Positions 36,352 to 47,185 of a stretch of DNA of 64,000 nt are shown in pieces. The DNA comes from Arenicola marina. Its lineage: Eukaryota; Annelida; Polychaeta; Arenicolidae. Location: positions 33,644,133 to 33,708,132 of the forward strand of contig OZ025263.1 of NCBI GenBank assembly GCA_964019135.1. The letters are read 5' to 3'. The notes under the pieces are model-generated. The model searched no databases. It worked only from the letters and a program-made list of their open reading frames with translations, and had not been told where the DNA came from. Position 1 is the first letter of the stretch, and the number at the start of each line of letters is the position of its first letter. The translations under genes and the position numbers were made by a program.

Positions 36352-36618
36352 AATGCGTGAGATAAGCTTCTTGAACGCTGACCACAGTCAGCTGGCATTG
36401 GCAAGGGTGCGCGATGGTTTATCTCAGCACAAATTTCCCATGTCCTGTGCGAGCCTTCAGGCGAAGGTCGGATATGATATATTCGCTGCGCACCGATGTC
36501 ATATGCATCTCAAACGAATATCTGTCTAGCTTACCATGGCATGTTTCCATCCTTCCCGGGATGTCCCTTTGTCCAGTTTAGCCTTTGTGTGCACAAAAAC
36601 GGCCTAAAACACCAACAT
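36352..36618 (+). mobile_element. SINE-like element with family 2 tail
   Basis: The 5' part (GGCATTGGCAAGGG, GGTTTATCTCAGCACAAAT, GCCTTCAGGCGAAGGTCGG) is shared with 43735-43835. The 3' part (CCAGTTTAGCCTTTGTGTGC, ACAAAAACGGCCTAAAACAC, CAACATT) is the family 2 tail. The 60 bp array begins immediately after this tail. Confidence 0.55.
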
Positions 36619-36620
36619 TG

Positions 36621-38110
36621 TGACTGGGTCAATGCGGGATTGGTTTATCCCTGACCTGGTGTCACAATGGGTCACAGTACCCAGTCACAGAGTGCGGGAT
36701 TGGTTTATCCCTGACCTGGTGTCACAATGGGCCACAGTACCCAGTCACAGAGTGTGGGATGGGTTTATCCCGGACCTAGTGTCACAATGGGCCACAGTAC
36801 CCAGTCACAGAGTGCCGGGTGGGTTTATGCCTGACCTGGTGTCACAATGGGTCACAGAACCCAGTCACAGAGTGCGGGATTGGTTTATCCCTGACCTGGT
36901 GTCACAATGGGTCACAGTTCCCAGTCACAGAGTGCGGGATTGGTTTATCCCTGACCTGGTGTCACAATGGGTCACAGTACCCAGTCACAGAGTGCGGGAT
37001 TGTTTTCACCCTGACCTGGTGTCACAATGGGCCACAGTACCCAGTCACAGAGTGTGGGATGGGTTTATCCCGGACCTAGTGTCACAATGGGCCACAGTAC
37101 CCAGTCACAGAGTGCCGGGTGGGTATATCCCGGACCTGGTGTCACAATGGGCCACAGTACCGAGTCACAGAGTGTGGAATGGGTTTATCCCTGACCTGGT
37201 GTCACAATGGGTCGCAGTACCCAGTCACAGAGTGCCGGATGGGTTTATCCCTGACCTGGTGTCACAATGGGCCACAGTAGCCAGTCACAAAATGTGGGAT
37301 GGGTTTATCACTGACCTGGTGTCACAATGGGCCACAGTACCCAGTCACAGAGCGCTGGATGGGTTTATCCCTGATCTGGTGTCACAATGGGCCACAGTAC
37401 CCAGTCACAAAATGTGGGATGGGTTTATCCCTGACCTGGTGTCACAATGGGCCACAGTATCCAGTCACAGAGTGCCGGATGGGTATATCCCTGGCCTGGT
37501 GTCACAATGGGCCACAGTACCCAGTCACAGAGTGCCGGATGGGTTTATCCCTGGCCTGGTGTCACAATGGGCCACAGTACCCAGTCACAGAGTGCCGGGT
37601 GGGTTTATCCCTGACCTGCTGTCACAATGGGTCGCAGTACCCAGTCACAGAGTGTGGGATGGGTTTATCCCAGACCTGATGTCACAGTGGGCCACGGTAC
37701 CCAGTCACAGAGTGCCGGGTGGGTTTATCCCTGGCCTGGTGTCACCATGGGCCACAGTACCCAGTCACAGAGTGTGGGATGGGTTTATCCCTGGCCTGGT
37801 GTCACAATTGGCCACAGTACCCAGTCACAGAGTGTGGGATGGGTTTATCCCTGGCCTGGTGTCACAATGGGTCACAGTACCCAGTCACAGAGTGTGGGAT
37901 GGGTTTATCCCTGGCCTGGTGTCACAATGGGCCACAGTACCCAGTCACAGAGTGTGGGATGGGTTTATCCCTGGCCTGGTGTCACAATGGGTCGCAATAC
38001 CCAGTCACAGAGTGTGGGATGGGGGTATCCCTGACCTGGTGTCACCATGGGCCACAGTACCCAGTCACAGAGTGTGGGATGGGTTTATCCCTGGCCTGGT
38101 GTCACTATAG
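36621..38110. repeat. 60-bp minisatellite, about 25 units, no net indels
   Basis: The unit is GTCACAATGGGCCACAGTAC plus CCAGTCACAGAGTGTGGGAT and GGGTTTATCCCTGACCTGGT. Every unit keeps exactly 60 bp. One plus-strand frame is open for 496 codons (repeat WDGFIPDLVSQWATVPSHRV). Differences between units fall mainly at codon positions 1 and 2 (V/A, R/W/P, D/G, W/G), opposite to what a conserved protein would show. With no domain and no splice context, it is annotated as a repeat. Confidence 0.95.
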
Positions 38111-39025
38111 GTCATGGTGTCCCAGAGACAGGAGAGACTAGAGACAATGGCGGCCAATAATATTTCTCCATTACACCACTTAATTCTTGACTAGTGCAAA
38201 CAACATTAACCCCATGATGACCATAGTGGGTGACAGCCACGATAACGATCAGCAATGTCAACGCCGTCAAGTGTAACCGTGGAAACCAGAGGGTTAATGT
38301 CGTCACTGACCACACTGCTCCATACAACCCTGCGAATACGCTGCGTTCCTATCATATTTGTCCGTACAATTCCCGCCCATTTTTCGGAAATAGAATGATA
38401 AGATTACTACAGTTTATTCTGACATTGACAAATAACACGTGATCCCGTTGTGCTCAATCAGACACACACAGTGATATCAACGACACAGAGCGATGCCAAT
38501 CTGAATGGGTTCGACACAATTTAAGAGGAAATAAACAAAAAAAAGGAAATCCAGTTAATGGTTCATCTGAAAGCCTGGAAACAGATGTCGTCGCTTGGGT
38601 AAATTTCTTCGAAGAAATTGACTCATGGTCAACCGCGTCCTGTTGCCGCCAGGATATACAAAGCATTACTATTATCACGTTATTGTGGCGATATGCTCAA
38701 CGTCTGGGAGTCCAGAACCCCCACTATAGACGTAAAATGAACCTGTTTATCACCAGAAATGCATTGCTGTGAATTTCCTCCAATGTTTTCTTGTTGAGTT
38801 GTGATCGAAGCTGTAAGTTGGTTGCTTGTTTAAGGACCGGGGTCGGGATCCGGACGCTGTCCTTGTGTTCTGGATTTCTCTGGATCGAGCTCGGAGGGCG
38901 GGTCACGTGTCCGGAGACACGATCCTGGAGATAACGGCCACGAGAACGAAAACTCCCGTTTCCTGCCGCAAGGGGCGACGGGTAAAAGATATACATCCTG
39001 TTTTTGGTAATGATTGATTTCAATA
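38111..39025. other. Unique-looking DNA, no gene seen
   Basis: No supported gene, RNA or repeat; open frames here are under 105 codons and featureless. Confidence 0.5.
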
Positions 39026-39032
39026 AGAGAGC

Positions 39033-39260
39033 CTCCATAGGTCATTTGGTAAACAGACTGAGGTGCAGATTAACAGGTCGTGGATTCGAACCCTGGCAGG
39101 GACACCCCCCTCTTAGGTCAGTTGGTAAGCAAACTGATGTGCGGATGAACAGTTCGTGGGTTCGAACCCTGGCAGGGACCCCCCCCCACTCCTAGGTCAG
39201 ATGGTAAGCAGACTGAGGCGCGGATTAACAGGTCGTCGGTTCGAACCCTGGCAGGGACCC
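39033..39260 (+). tRNA. Three tandem tRNA-like units (tRNA-derived, probably pseudogenes)
   Basis: Three successive units of about 75 bp (about 39033-39104, 39108-39180, 39188-39260) each contain TAGGTCAGTTGGTAAGC-type A-box sequence, an AACAGGTCGTGGGTTCGAAC segment with a perfect B box, and CCTGGCAGGGACCCC. The T-arm loop is intact but the stem uses wobble pairs, the D stem does not pair well, and the acceptor ends match poorly. They therefore look like tRNA-derived repeats, probably heads of SINE family 2, and not functional genes. No anticodon can be assigned. Confidence 0.4.
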
Positions 39261-39345
39261 CCTATACTCAAATTCATTCATGCCGTTCACACTGTTTTTG
39301 GCCGATATTTTCGTTAAAATTGAAGTGAACGCTCGGAAATTTACA

Positions 39346-39698
39346 GACAGGCTGCAAGACCCAGAGACCCAGATAATTAAATCATACTTTCCTTTCTGTG
39401 GCATACTTGTCGTCCTATATTATCAAAAGTAATCTTGCACATGATGAAGCTCCATTGACCACAAATGTCTGCCCCAAAATAAGCTAAAAGAAGGGGCACG
39501 TGCCTGTTATGACGTCTACTGTCTTCATTGTCTCAATGGCAACCATTGCTGGGCAACGTTGTGTGCACGTTTCGTCTTTTAGTCTGTTTAATGGTCAATG
39601 GAGCTTCATCATGTGCAGGATTACCTTAGATATGATAGATTGGCACATAAAGGAAAGTATGATTAAATTGGTTGGGCCTCTGGGTCCTGCAGCCTGTC
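39346..39698. mobile_element. 353-bp foldback element with about 140-bp inverted arms
   Basis: The left arm starts GACAGGCTGCAAGACCCAGA and continues through ATCATACTTTCCTTT, TGCACATGATGAAGCTCCAT and TGACCA to AAAAGAAGGGGCACGTGC. The right arm carries the same words inverted (GCACATAAAGGAAAGTATGA, ATGGAGCTTCATCATGTGCA, GGGTCCTGCAGCCTGTC). The arms differ by substitutions and small indels. The spacer of about 65 bp includes ATGACGTCTACTG. No ORF of significance and no certain target duplication. Confidence 0.8.
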
Positions 39699-39744
39699 CG
39701 TTAATTTGCATCTGAGGCAAGTCATCTCTCAACATGTCATTGCC

Positions 39745-39826
39745 ACGAGAGGTTTCTTGGCCACATATTTAGTCTACAAAAGTGGCTTAAAACACCAATA
39801 TTATTGGTATAATACTTGCGTATAAT
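39745..39826 (+). mobile_element. SINE family 2 tail-like fragment
   Basis: CTTGGCCACATATTTAGTC plus AAAAGTGGCTTAAAACACCA and ATATT resembles the family 2 tail. Confidence 0.4.
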
Positions 39827-40395
39827 ACATAACATAAACTTGAAAAATGTCAATCTAACATTAAGAATCATAGTAGATAAAGGTTACGTATATCCTATAT
39901 TGATAACTAAATGGAACTACAATTAATGTCAGGATTGATCAGAAACAATAGTCGGTTTGAGACGTTTTGCCACAGGCCACATCACGCAAGATGGCGGCCA
40001 TGTTTTGTCAGTCCCGGCATAGGCGGCTGGAGATAACGCTAACCACAGCTAACCTGGGTTAGTGCCCGGCGTGCTGCATTAAGCTGGTTCCCCGACTGGT
40101 GCTGGTCCATGATAAGTCCCCGTATGGCATGCTCTCCTGGCGTCTCTAATCGGGACTGATATCTGCGGTTTGTTGCCGATTGCTGGGGAGGTAGCGATAC
40201 CGTGGGTTGGTTCATGTCTGCGAGGCCTGGTTCCGTCATTCGCTAGGTGGCGCTCAATATATTTCCCCCGATTGGGGTCTGTGAAATGTTTCGGTTACGC
40301 CCGAAATGGGTGTAATAATTTCAAATTTCTGTGAACCTGTTTATTATCATGCAGAACAAGAGATTAACAGCCTTCTTTTCGTGCCTTTCCCGGAA
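39827..40395. other. Unique-looking DNA, no gene seen
   Basis: Contains CAAGATGGCGGCCAT at 39988 (YY1-like) and CTGGTTC words distantly recalling 45.08-45.23 kb. No gene. Confidence 0.45.
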
Positions 40396-40397
40396 AG

Positions 40398-40455
40398 TAT
40401 ATTGACCCAGTTTTGGCTATGTGTGCGCCGAGGTGGCTTAAAACATAAATTTATC
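40398..40455 (+). mobile_element. SINE family 2 tail-like fragment
   Basis: TTGACCCAGTTTTGGCTATG plus TGTGCGCC and GGTGGCTTAAAACATAAAT aligns with the family 2 tail. Confidence 0.4.
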
Positions 40456-41740
40456 CCATTCATAATGCACTAGCTATACACACAGTATTTGGTTTGCGAA
40501 AATGGTTGTTTTAAAGAGTATTAATTTAAATGCAGCCCTTAGTGCATAAACAAAATATTAAAAGAAAGAAGGACTGTTGGTTATAGACACGTGTTGGCCA
40601 GGTTGATATTCTGTACTGGCGAAATACCGAGCGTAATTTACACAATTCGGTCATAAGTCAAGGCGTTTATTTACCCCGCACCCTCTCTGCCCCTTAATGA
40701 AATCTAAGCAAAACAAATCAACTCAACTAGTACCCAGGCATTTTCTTCTCCATAGTTTGTGGAGTGAAGTGCCGAGAGCGTGAATAGCCGCGACAGTAGC
40801 ATCATTAGAGGCTTTGCGTGTGCAAGTCAGATATGCAATGGTAGATCCAGGATTTTGAGAAAATGGGGTTCCAATTTGAGTGAGCTTTTCTGGGGTTTTC
40901 TGCGGATTGACGATCGGAGCTCGTTGTGGGGGGGGGGGGGCTCCCGATAGAGGGTGTGAGTAGGGCGACCCAAGCTGTGAAAAGTGTATGGGTGGGGATC
41001 AATATCGGTGATCGTACAATGCGAGATAAATGTATCGTGTTGTACCTCATGTTGGTTACTTCGCTTTCGTCTAGGGGGCGTTGTCGGCCTCCCGATTGAT
41101 TTGCACGCAGTACCCACGGCGCCACATGGCGGAAAGAATAGGCGACTGAAGAAACTTTACTGAGCTGTGTTTTTTTCAATATAAGGATCTTCTGACAACT
41201 AATTCACTTGTTTGGCGGCGGTTTGTCAAGTGCTGAGAGTAGAACCAACTCACTGTGGACTGGTGTTGGCGGCCACAGCTAATGATATCCGCTGACGACA
41301 GCGATTGTCTTCGCCTTTATACGGCCACCCAGGAAGTCATACTAAATGAGTCCCCGGGGGGGAAGAACGCCATCGTGAACGGGGTTAGGCCGATTGGCAC
41401 TCATCCCCATCTGGACGGGTGCTCGGGGGTGAGGGGGGGGGGTGGTAGAGGGCAGCGGGGCACTCGGCAGGTTGGAGTTTTAAATGTTTTTTTGCCACAT
41501 TTTAACCTCTGAACGTTTTATGCGTCCACAATGAGTTTGTATCATACTAAACCAGTTAAGTTTTTCGTGTTATAAAACATGGTTACAGAAATGAGGTGAG
41601 CGTCGACGATGGGAGAGATGGGTGCAGGGTCAGTCAGCCCGTTGGGTCATGATTACCAGCGCCCCTCATGTAGCGATTATCCAGCCTCATATGATGAGAA
41701 ACACTTGTAATTATTCTGAGGTACCGATGTGTGCGTCACA
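40456..41740. other. Unique-looking DNA, no gene seen
   Basis: A diverged fragment beginning GGTAGATCCAGGATTTTGAG near 40840 may belong to the GGCGGATCC family. Nothing else was recognised. Confidence 0.4.
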
Positions 41741-41744
41741 CCGC

Positions 41745-41960
41745 CTCGGAATGGTGGGTGGCATGAGGGGTGGGGGGGGGGTGAGGGGGGAGGGGTGATG
41801 GGGGTGGGGTGAGGGCGTGAGGGGTGGGGGTGAGGGGTGGGATCGGTGAGGGGGGGGGACGGGGTGAGGGAGGTGGGGAAGGCGTGACGAAAGGGGGTGA
41901 GGGGGGATGTGGTGGGGTGGAGGTGGTTGGTGAGGGGGTGGAGGCAAAGTCGGGCGCCAT
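41745..41960 (+). repeat. G-rich block (GGTGAGGGG-type)
   Basis: A run of GGGGTGAGGGG, GGGGGTGAGG and similar words on the plus strand with G-quadruplex potential. The proline- and histidine-rich minus-strand frames come from it. Confidence 0.8.
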
Positions 41961-43440
41961 TTGTTACGCCACACGTTAATGGGTAGCATGTGAGGTGAGA
42001 CGTTGTTCCCGGTGGGTGGCATAGCCTGCGACGGGCGGTCTCACAGTTCAGACAACTGTACTGTCATCGCCATCGTGTTTCTGCCATGTTGTTGTTGATT
42101 CAGGTCCCCACTGTGCTCGACCAGTTTGGATCTCTCTAATCCTGCCCCTTGCTCTGCCCCCTCGCATGCTGGGACCGAGAGTTCGAACGGCGGGGGCCAA
42201 TTTTTTCCCCCGCTACATAGTCCATGTCCTATTCTAGGGCGAAATATTTGGCCCCGGTCGTTTTGGACTTGTGGGCCCTCAGACGTAACCCATTTTGTTC
42301 TTGCTCACATGTTTACTGCATGGCGAAGGCAGATTCCTCAGGTAAACACCCTTTGGTAAATACGTTAGAAAGGAGTTCAAATTATAACTGTAAAATTGTA
42401 ACCAGTCAATATAACTATGTTGTGTTGATTATCGTTGAACCTGACAGTATCAACGTGGCACGATCATTAGGTAATACACTCCATGTATTCACGGAGTAGA
42501 GAGAATGGCGAAGTATATGCGGCCATTCCAAGCCCCCCCCCCCCCCCTCTCAACCAATCTCCAAGCGTTGGAATTAGAGATAAATTACCATTTCAGCTTC
42601 AGAATGAAGATAAAGTATTGTAACTCATAGAAATAAAAACGTTCCACTTTACGTAACGGCGAATTCGTCTCCTTGATGTGACCTTGACATCTCATGTGGA
42701 CTTAAGAATTCACAGCTCAAGTTTGAGTTTGGGTTTAAAAGCTCCCATTGCCTGCTAGACTCGTAGGTCCAAAGCTTTACCCACGAAACGTTGAAAGCGC
42801 CTACCTCTCAACCAAGCCGGTGTTTATCAACAACATCGGTAAATATTAGATCTCTAATATCTTCGGCACACACACACCCTTGTAGTTCCTGGTCCGTCCG
42901 CCAGGGCTGTGTACGCCGGCCGAGTGGTTCCTATTGACGCCTCCAGGGGTCTAACCTCTCAGGAGAGTGAACAACCGATCAGCTATCGGCCCCATGGGGT
43001 CAGAGGGTGGGGGGGGGGGGGGCGGCCCTAGGCGCAGGGTCTATAGATCCCTTATACGTGATCTGAGTATGGATTTCAGTTCAATATTTGTATTTCTTCC
43101 GATCGAGCGACCAAACTCCAAACTGGAGTGGGTGTGACCTTGAATAGGGACGCCTGGTGACCTCTGTGCCCTTTGTGAGGCCTGCCCCCCACCCCCTCTC
43201 ACTCATCCCCACCCCACCTACCACTCCACCACCTCCTCTACACCTTTACTTACCTGTTTGTGGGACTATACAATATACCTGGTCACCTGGTCAAAAGCGC
43301 GGATCAGTTACCCGTAGAAAGGTGATCGTTCCCGTTGTGGATACGAAGGGGTCCTGTTGGCGCCGCCCTTGGTTTTCAACGTAATAACACACGCGTTTCC
43401 CCTTGTGTCATTCCCAACTCTCCAAAGACACGTGAAGAAA
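41961..43440. other. Unique-looking DNA, no gene seen
   Basis: Contains a C run at 42533-42548 and a G run near 43010. A segment at about 42918-42995 (GGCCGAGTGGTTCC and, inverted, GGGGCCGATAGCTGATCGG) hints at a tRNA-derived relic, but no arms could be paired. Confidence 0.4.
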
Positions 43441-43535
43441 ACTAATTTGAGGCAAGTTTCATCGGTTCATTCTTCATCGTTCGTGGACCCAGTTTAGCCC
43501 TTGTGTACACATAAACGGCCTGAAACACGAAATAC
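43441..43535 (+). mobile_element. SINE family 2 3' part
   Basis: GAGGCAAGTTTCATCGG, GACCCAGTTTAGCCCTTGTG and CATAAACGGCCTGAAACACG match the family 2 body and tail. Confidence 0.5.
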
Positions 43536-43724
43536 ATCTCACTCCGTTCCACATGAATATACTAAACAGGGACTGCTCACAGTTTCAACGGGATAAATAA
43601 TTTTCACATTCACTGAGATAAATAATTTTCGCATTCACCGGGATAAACCCATCTCGCAGTGTCCGACTGAGGGACACTTTCGAAACGTTTTGAGTTGTCA
43701 CCTATCAGGGTGAAATTTGAATTA

Positions 43725-43845
43725 CGGTTCATGCGAGAGCATGGACATGGCATTGCAAGGGTTTACCTCAGCACAAATATCATATTCGATCCTCGCCTTA
43801 AGGCTCCGACCTGATATGAGAGACATGTGCAGAGATAGACAGAGA
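43725..43845 (+). repeat. Dispersed repeat shared with 36.4 kb
   Basis: GGCATTGCAAGGGTTTACCT, CAGCACAAATATC and TCGCCTTAAGGCTCCGACC resemble the 5' part of the element at 36352-36480. Confidence 0.5.
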
Positions 43846-43932
43846 AATCTCGCTCTCGAGCTACTGCAACATGCATATTTTCCCGATCGTGTATACTGGT
43901 AAACGGTAATCTGCTGCTAGCCCCATCACCTT

Positions 43933-44205
43933 CACACCAATAATGGGGCCAGCCCGGTAGCTCAGTGGGCTAGTGCTCGCCTTGAGTGTTCTGGCCACCT
44001 GAGAGCCTAACGGCACGTGGATCGGTGGTTCTCGCCTAGCCGTGGCCATGTCTGTGTGGTCGCAGGATAAAAATCCCATGTCCTTCTTCGTAAAGAGTAG
44101 GGGGCTGGGGACATGGCTCCACTCTCTCTTTCTTGTTCTATTGACGCGATATGACCAAAAGTGGTTAAAGCGTCCTGAATATACGACAAACCAGGCACAC
44201 CAATA
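43933..44205 (+). mobile_element. SINE family 1 copy, full-length, 10-bp TSD
   Basis: Flanked by CACACCAATA (43933-43942 and 44196-44205). Starts GGGGCCAGCCCGGTAGCTCA, with a perfect A box TAGCTCAGTGGG. The B box is damaged (GGTGGTTCTCGCC). The body is complete (GTGGCCATGTCTGTGTGGTC, CATGTCCTTCTTCGTAAAG, TTGACGCGATATGACCAAAA, TTAAAGCGTCCTGAATA), and the tail ATACGACAAACCAGG is degenerate. At about 253 bp it is the longest copy here. Confidence 0.9.
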
Positions 44206-46030
44206 GTTAGATATTCGATAAGGATTGACATCTGGATCTTGGGATTGTTTACCATCGCATTGGTCCAAGTGGTTCCATGGTCCGGTGTGACACACCTGTA
44301 AACAAACATGGCACACAACACTAATCCATCCCTCCATGATGGATAGCAGGCACTTTAGTTTCGTAAAAGTAGGTCATTCTAATGACGTCAATATGATATG
44401 ATGATTTTTTGATGTTTGACTTTGTTATGGTGAATTAACACAAAAATATAATAATATAAAAGTATATTTAAAAAATGACGTCATATGGCCACTTCAAAGC
44501 TGATTCATGTCTCACTAAAATCTCGCACAACACTTATCTCGTGGCTCGGGCCTATAATTACGAGTGTAGGTGAATTCTTATTTGATGATTTGATTAAACG
44601 AAACACCTGCAAGCTACCCACTATCGGTGATCTGTGTCTGCCACCCACTGTGTGAACAGATCTAATCAGGGAAGTACAACCTATGAGTGATTCCAATGAT
44701 CAAGGGGTGTCCCCTGATGTGAGCCACACTGCAGCTGGGATGGTGGCTGGCTTTCACTGGGGTGGTCGGGGAGTCCAGCTTCTTATCTCTAGTACGATAA
44801 ATAGGCGGAATACTGGTCTATGGTTGACTTATGTAAGTAGGTCATTGAGCAGAACGACGCACTTACATAATGATCCAACTCCACTTGATTGTTGATCTTG
44901 GCTCCGTTTATTCTTCGCATGCACGTGGCCTTTCTTATCTTAACTACCTATGTGAGGTACAATAGGTAAAATATAGGTATGTGAGATACCTATATCATAC
45001 CTATATGAGTGAATCATTGATTGAGGAAATATGCTTTGTTCATGTGAAACACACAATTGCAACTAATTTTAATGATATTGCCTGGTTCCCGGCCATCAAC
45101 ACATCATATATATCAACCTGGTTCCCGCGCACATAATAGAATTGGCAAGTTGCAGGGCGAAATCTTGATGCGATTAGGCTGGTTCATGCCTCAGGCTGGT
45201 GAATTCGCTGGTTCCCTCACTAACCATGTGCGCTACGTCAGTGTGATGACGTCACGACAAAGATGGCGGCAGCCTGGGTTCTGTCGGTGTGTACGTTGTG
45301 ACGTAATAGGCTCGTTAACTGTAATAATATTGTTGGCGGCGGATCCTGGGGTGAACCCGTGACATCCGCCTCCCCAGTCCCAGAGTGTGGTTGGGTGTGT
45401 GTGGGCGTATTAATCCAGACACGAGACCGCCCCGCCCCACCCCCCACCCCACCTTACCCCCTCCCATAACGACATTTGTGTTTCATTCCGTCGGTCCCCT
45501 TTATAAAGTTGAGCTGGGTGCAAATTATAGACCTAAGCGCAACGGAAATCCTGCTTCCATATCTGGTGGGCAGCAGCTCAGAGGAGTTCTAATAAATATA
45601 CAAGACAACATTTCATTTGAATCGGGATACAAAGTGTCACATTTGCTGAAAACATCATTGTTGGCAAATACTATACAAAGCACGCTAACATTATATGCTT
45701 CATATTCAAAACGGTGGCCCCTGGGCAACACTCTTTCTTATTAATGCTTATCTTGCTACAATTCGTGGGAAAAGCAATTCTAATTTCACCTTTAACATGA
45801 CTGTCACAGGCGACACCCTGTTCAAGCTAAACAAAAATACATGTATATACCAGGCACCTTAAAGTTGTTTATTCATACATATGAAGGTGTGACAACTTCC
45901 GCGACCACCATGAACCCTAGCGCTATATAAACCGTGTATATATATACACAATAGAGGGAATTTTTCTTCATATCTGAACCAAAAAAATACTTTGCTCGAA
46001 GTGAACAACCATACGGGCCCTTTGGAAATC
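44206..46030. other. Unique-looking DNA, no gene seen
   Basis: Notable points are a perfect CRE palindrome TGACGTCA at about 45247, followed by AAAGATGGCGGC (YY1-like), and an inverted AGGTATG/CATACCT cluster at 44970-45005. No exon or RNA gene was supported. Confidence 0.45.
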
Positions 46031-46221
46031 AAAAAGACCGCCCCTTATCTGTGCAGACAATCACTCCACAACACAAAGGGGAACCCAACCTCTCGATACG
46101 GTCTTGGTATCTGTGTGCTATCTCGGCGATCAACAAGACTGAAATACACCGGTGGCCATTGTGATAGGATCACAGCCCGCCAGGCCATAGCCAACCTGGG
46201 CAACGCAAAGCCTGGCCCAGC

Positions 46222-46293
46222 GGGCGCATTTCTTTGGTAACCCGGGTATGGCCCCGAGGTACACCGAATACGCACATTACGCATCGGTAAACC
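46222..46293 (+). repeat. Dispersed repeat shared with 33.4 kb
   Basis: GGGCGCATTTCTTTGGTAAC, CCGAATACGCACATTACGCA and TCGGTAAACC match 33369-33450. Confidence 0.7.
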
Positions 46294-46621
46294 GCTGGAC
46301 ACTTCTTTCACCCGGGCGGCTCGGGTGCGCGCGCATCCATTTGTTATGCCGATGTGGCCCGTTCTAAACAGCACGGGACATTCGCGAAAAGATGGCGGGT
46401 AATTGAAAAGTCGGTGTCTAGGCCGGTTCCATTGCCCCTAAATGAACCGACATGACCGTTGTGAACATTTCGTTGATACATGCGCCAAGTGAAACTCGTG
46501 TTAAAGTCAAGACGACTGTTATGAATGAAAACATGGAAAAAAAACTTGAAATTAATACATATTGGAGAGGTGGTGCGGGATAGACAGGGATAAATTGCTT
46601 AAGTCTGGCATAGGCATCGGG

Positions 46622-46735
46622 GCTACGTAAGTGCAATAATAACGTAAGCGCGGTGTTTCGTAACTGCGGTGAAGCGTAAGTGCGCCGCTACGCAAGTGCG
46701 GTGTTGCGTAAGTACAGTATTGCGTAAGTGCCTTA
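46622..46735 (+). repeat. Short degenerate tandem of GCGTAAGTGCGGT units
   Basis: About seven units of 15-17 bp, each around CGTAAGTGCGGTG. The core GTAAGT is also a splice-donor consensus, so it could confuse exon predictors. Confidence 0.75.
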
Positions 46736-47064
46736 CAACGCTATATGAGAGGAGAGATCTAGCGAACATATATTAAGATGTGGTCCCAACAAGAGGCGAA
46801 CGATACTGAAAAAGGAATATGGCTATTAAAGAAACGCGAATGGAGACTTTGTTGTTATCAGTTGTCTGGTATCGATTCAGCCTTGTTGCCCATGGCAGTG
46901 CCAATAACATGGGATTTGTAAACTTAGTATTAAAATGTAATTATTTATTGAGCAATGTTGGGAATGTTATCACTTTACTCAGTAATTAGTTGGGTTGCCG
47001 AACTAATAAACTATCGGCACGAATAACCATTGTAAAGACACGTGTCAGTGTCGATTGACGATCT

Positions 47065-47185
47065 GAATGGGAACGGAAATTAGGCCACTTGTCGACATTT
47101 TGTTGGACATTGAAATGGTGTTCGATGCAACATATTTCAGATGCATTTGCCAGAGTTCGAACCCACGACCTGTTGGCTGAGGGAG
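47065..47185 (-). mobile_element. SINE family 2 head and body fragment
   Basis: On the minus strand: CAACAGGTCGTGGGTTCGAA with a B box, then CTCTGGCAAATGCATC and CACCATTTCAATGTCCAACA. The CATTTCAATGTCC word is shared with the 3.1 kb copy. Confidence 0.5.

Noticed and set aside
36620-38110. 496-codon plus-strand ORF as a repeat protein gene
   Set aside because: Unit-to-unit substitutions fall mainly at codon positions 1 and 2, and there is no signal peptide, domain or splice context.
42918-42995. tRNA-like gene
   Set aside because: Only isolated box-like words are present; no acceptor, anticodon or T stem could be paired.
46778-46921. 47-codon plus-strand ORF starting MWSQQEANDTEKG
   Set aside because: Short, no splice sites, no recognised motif; within chance expectation.
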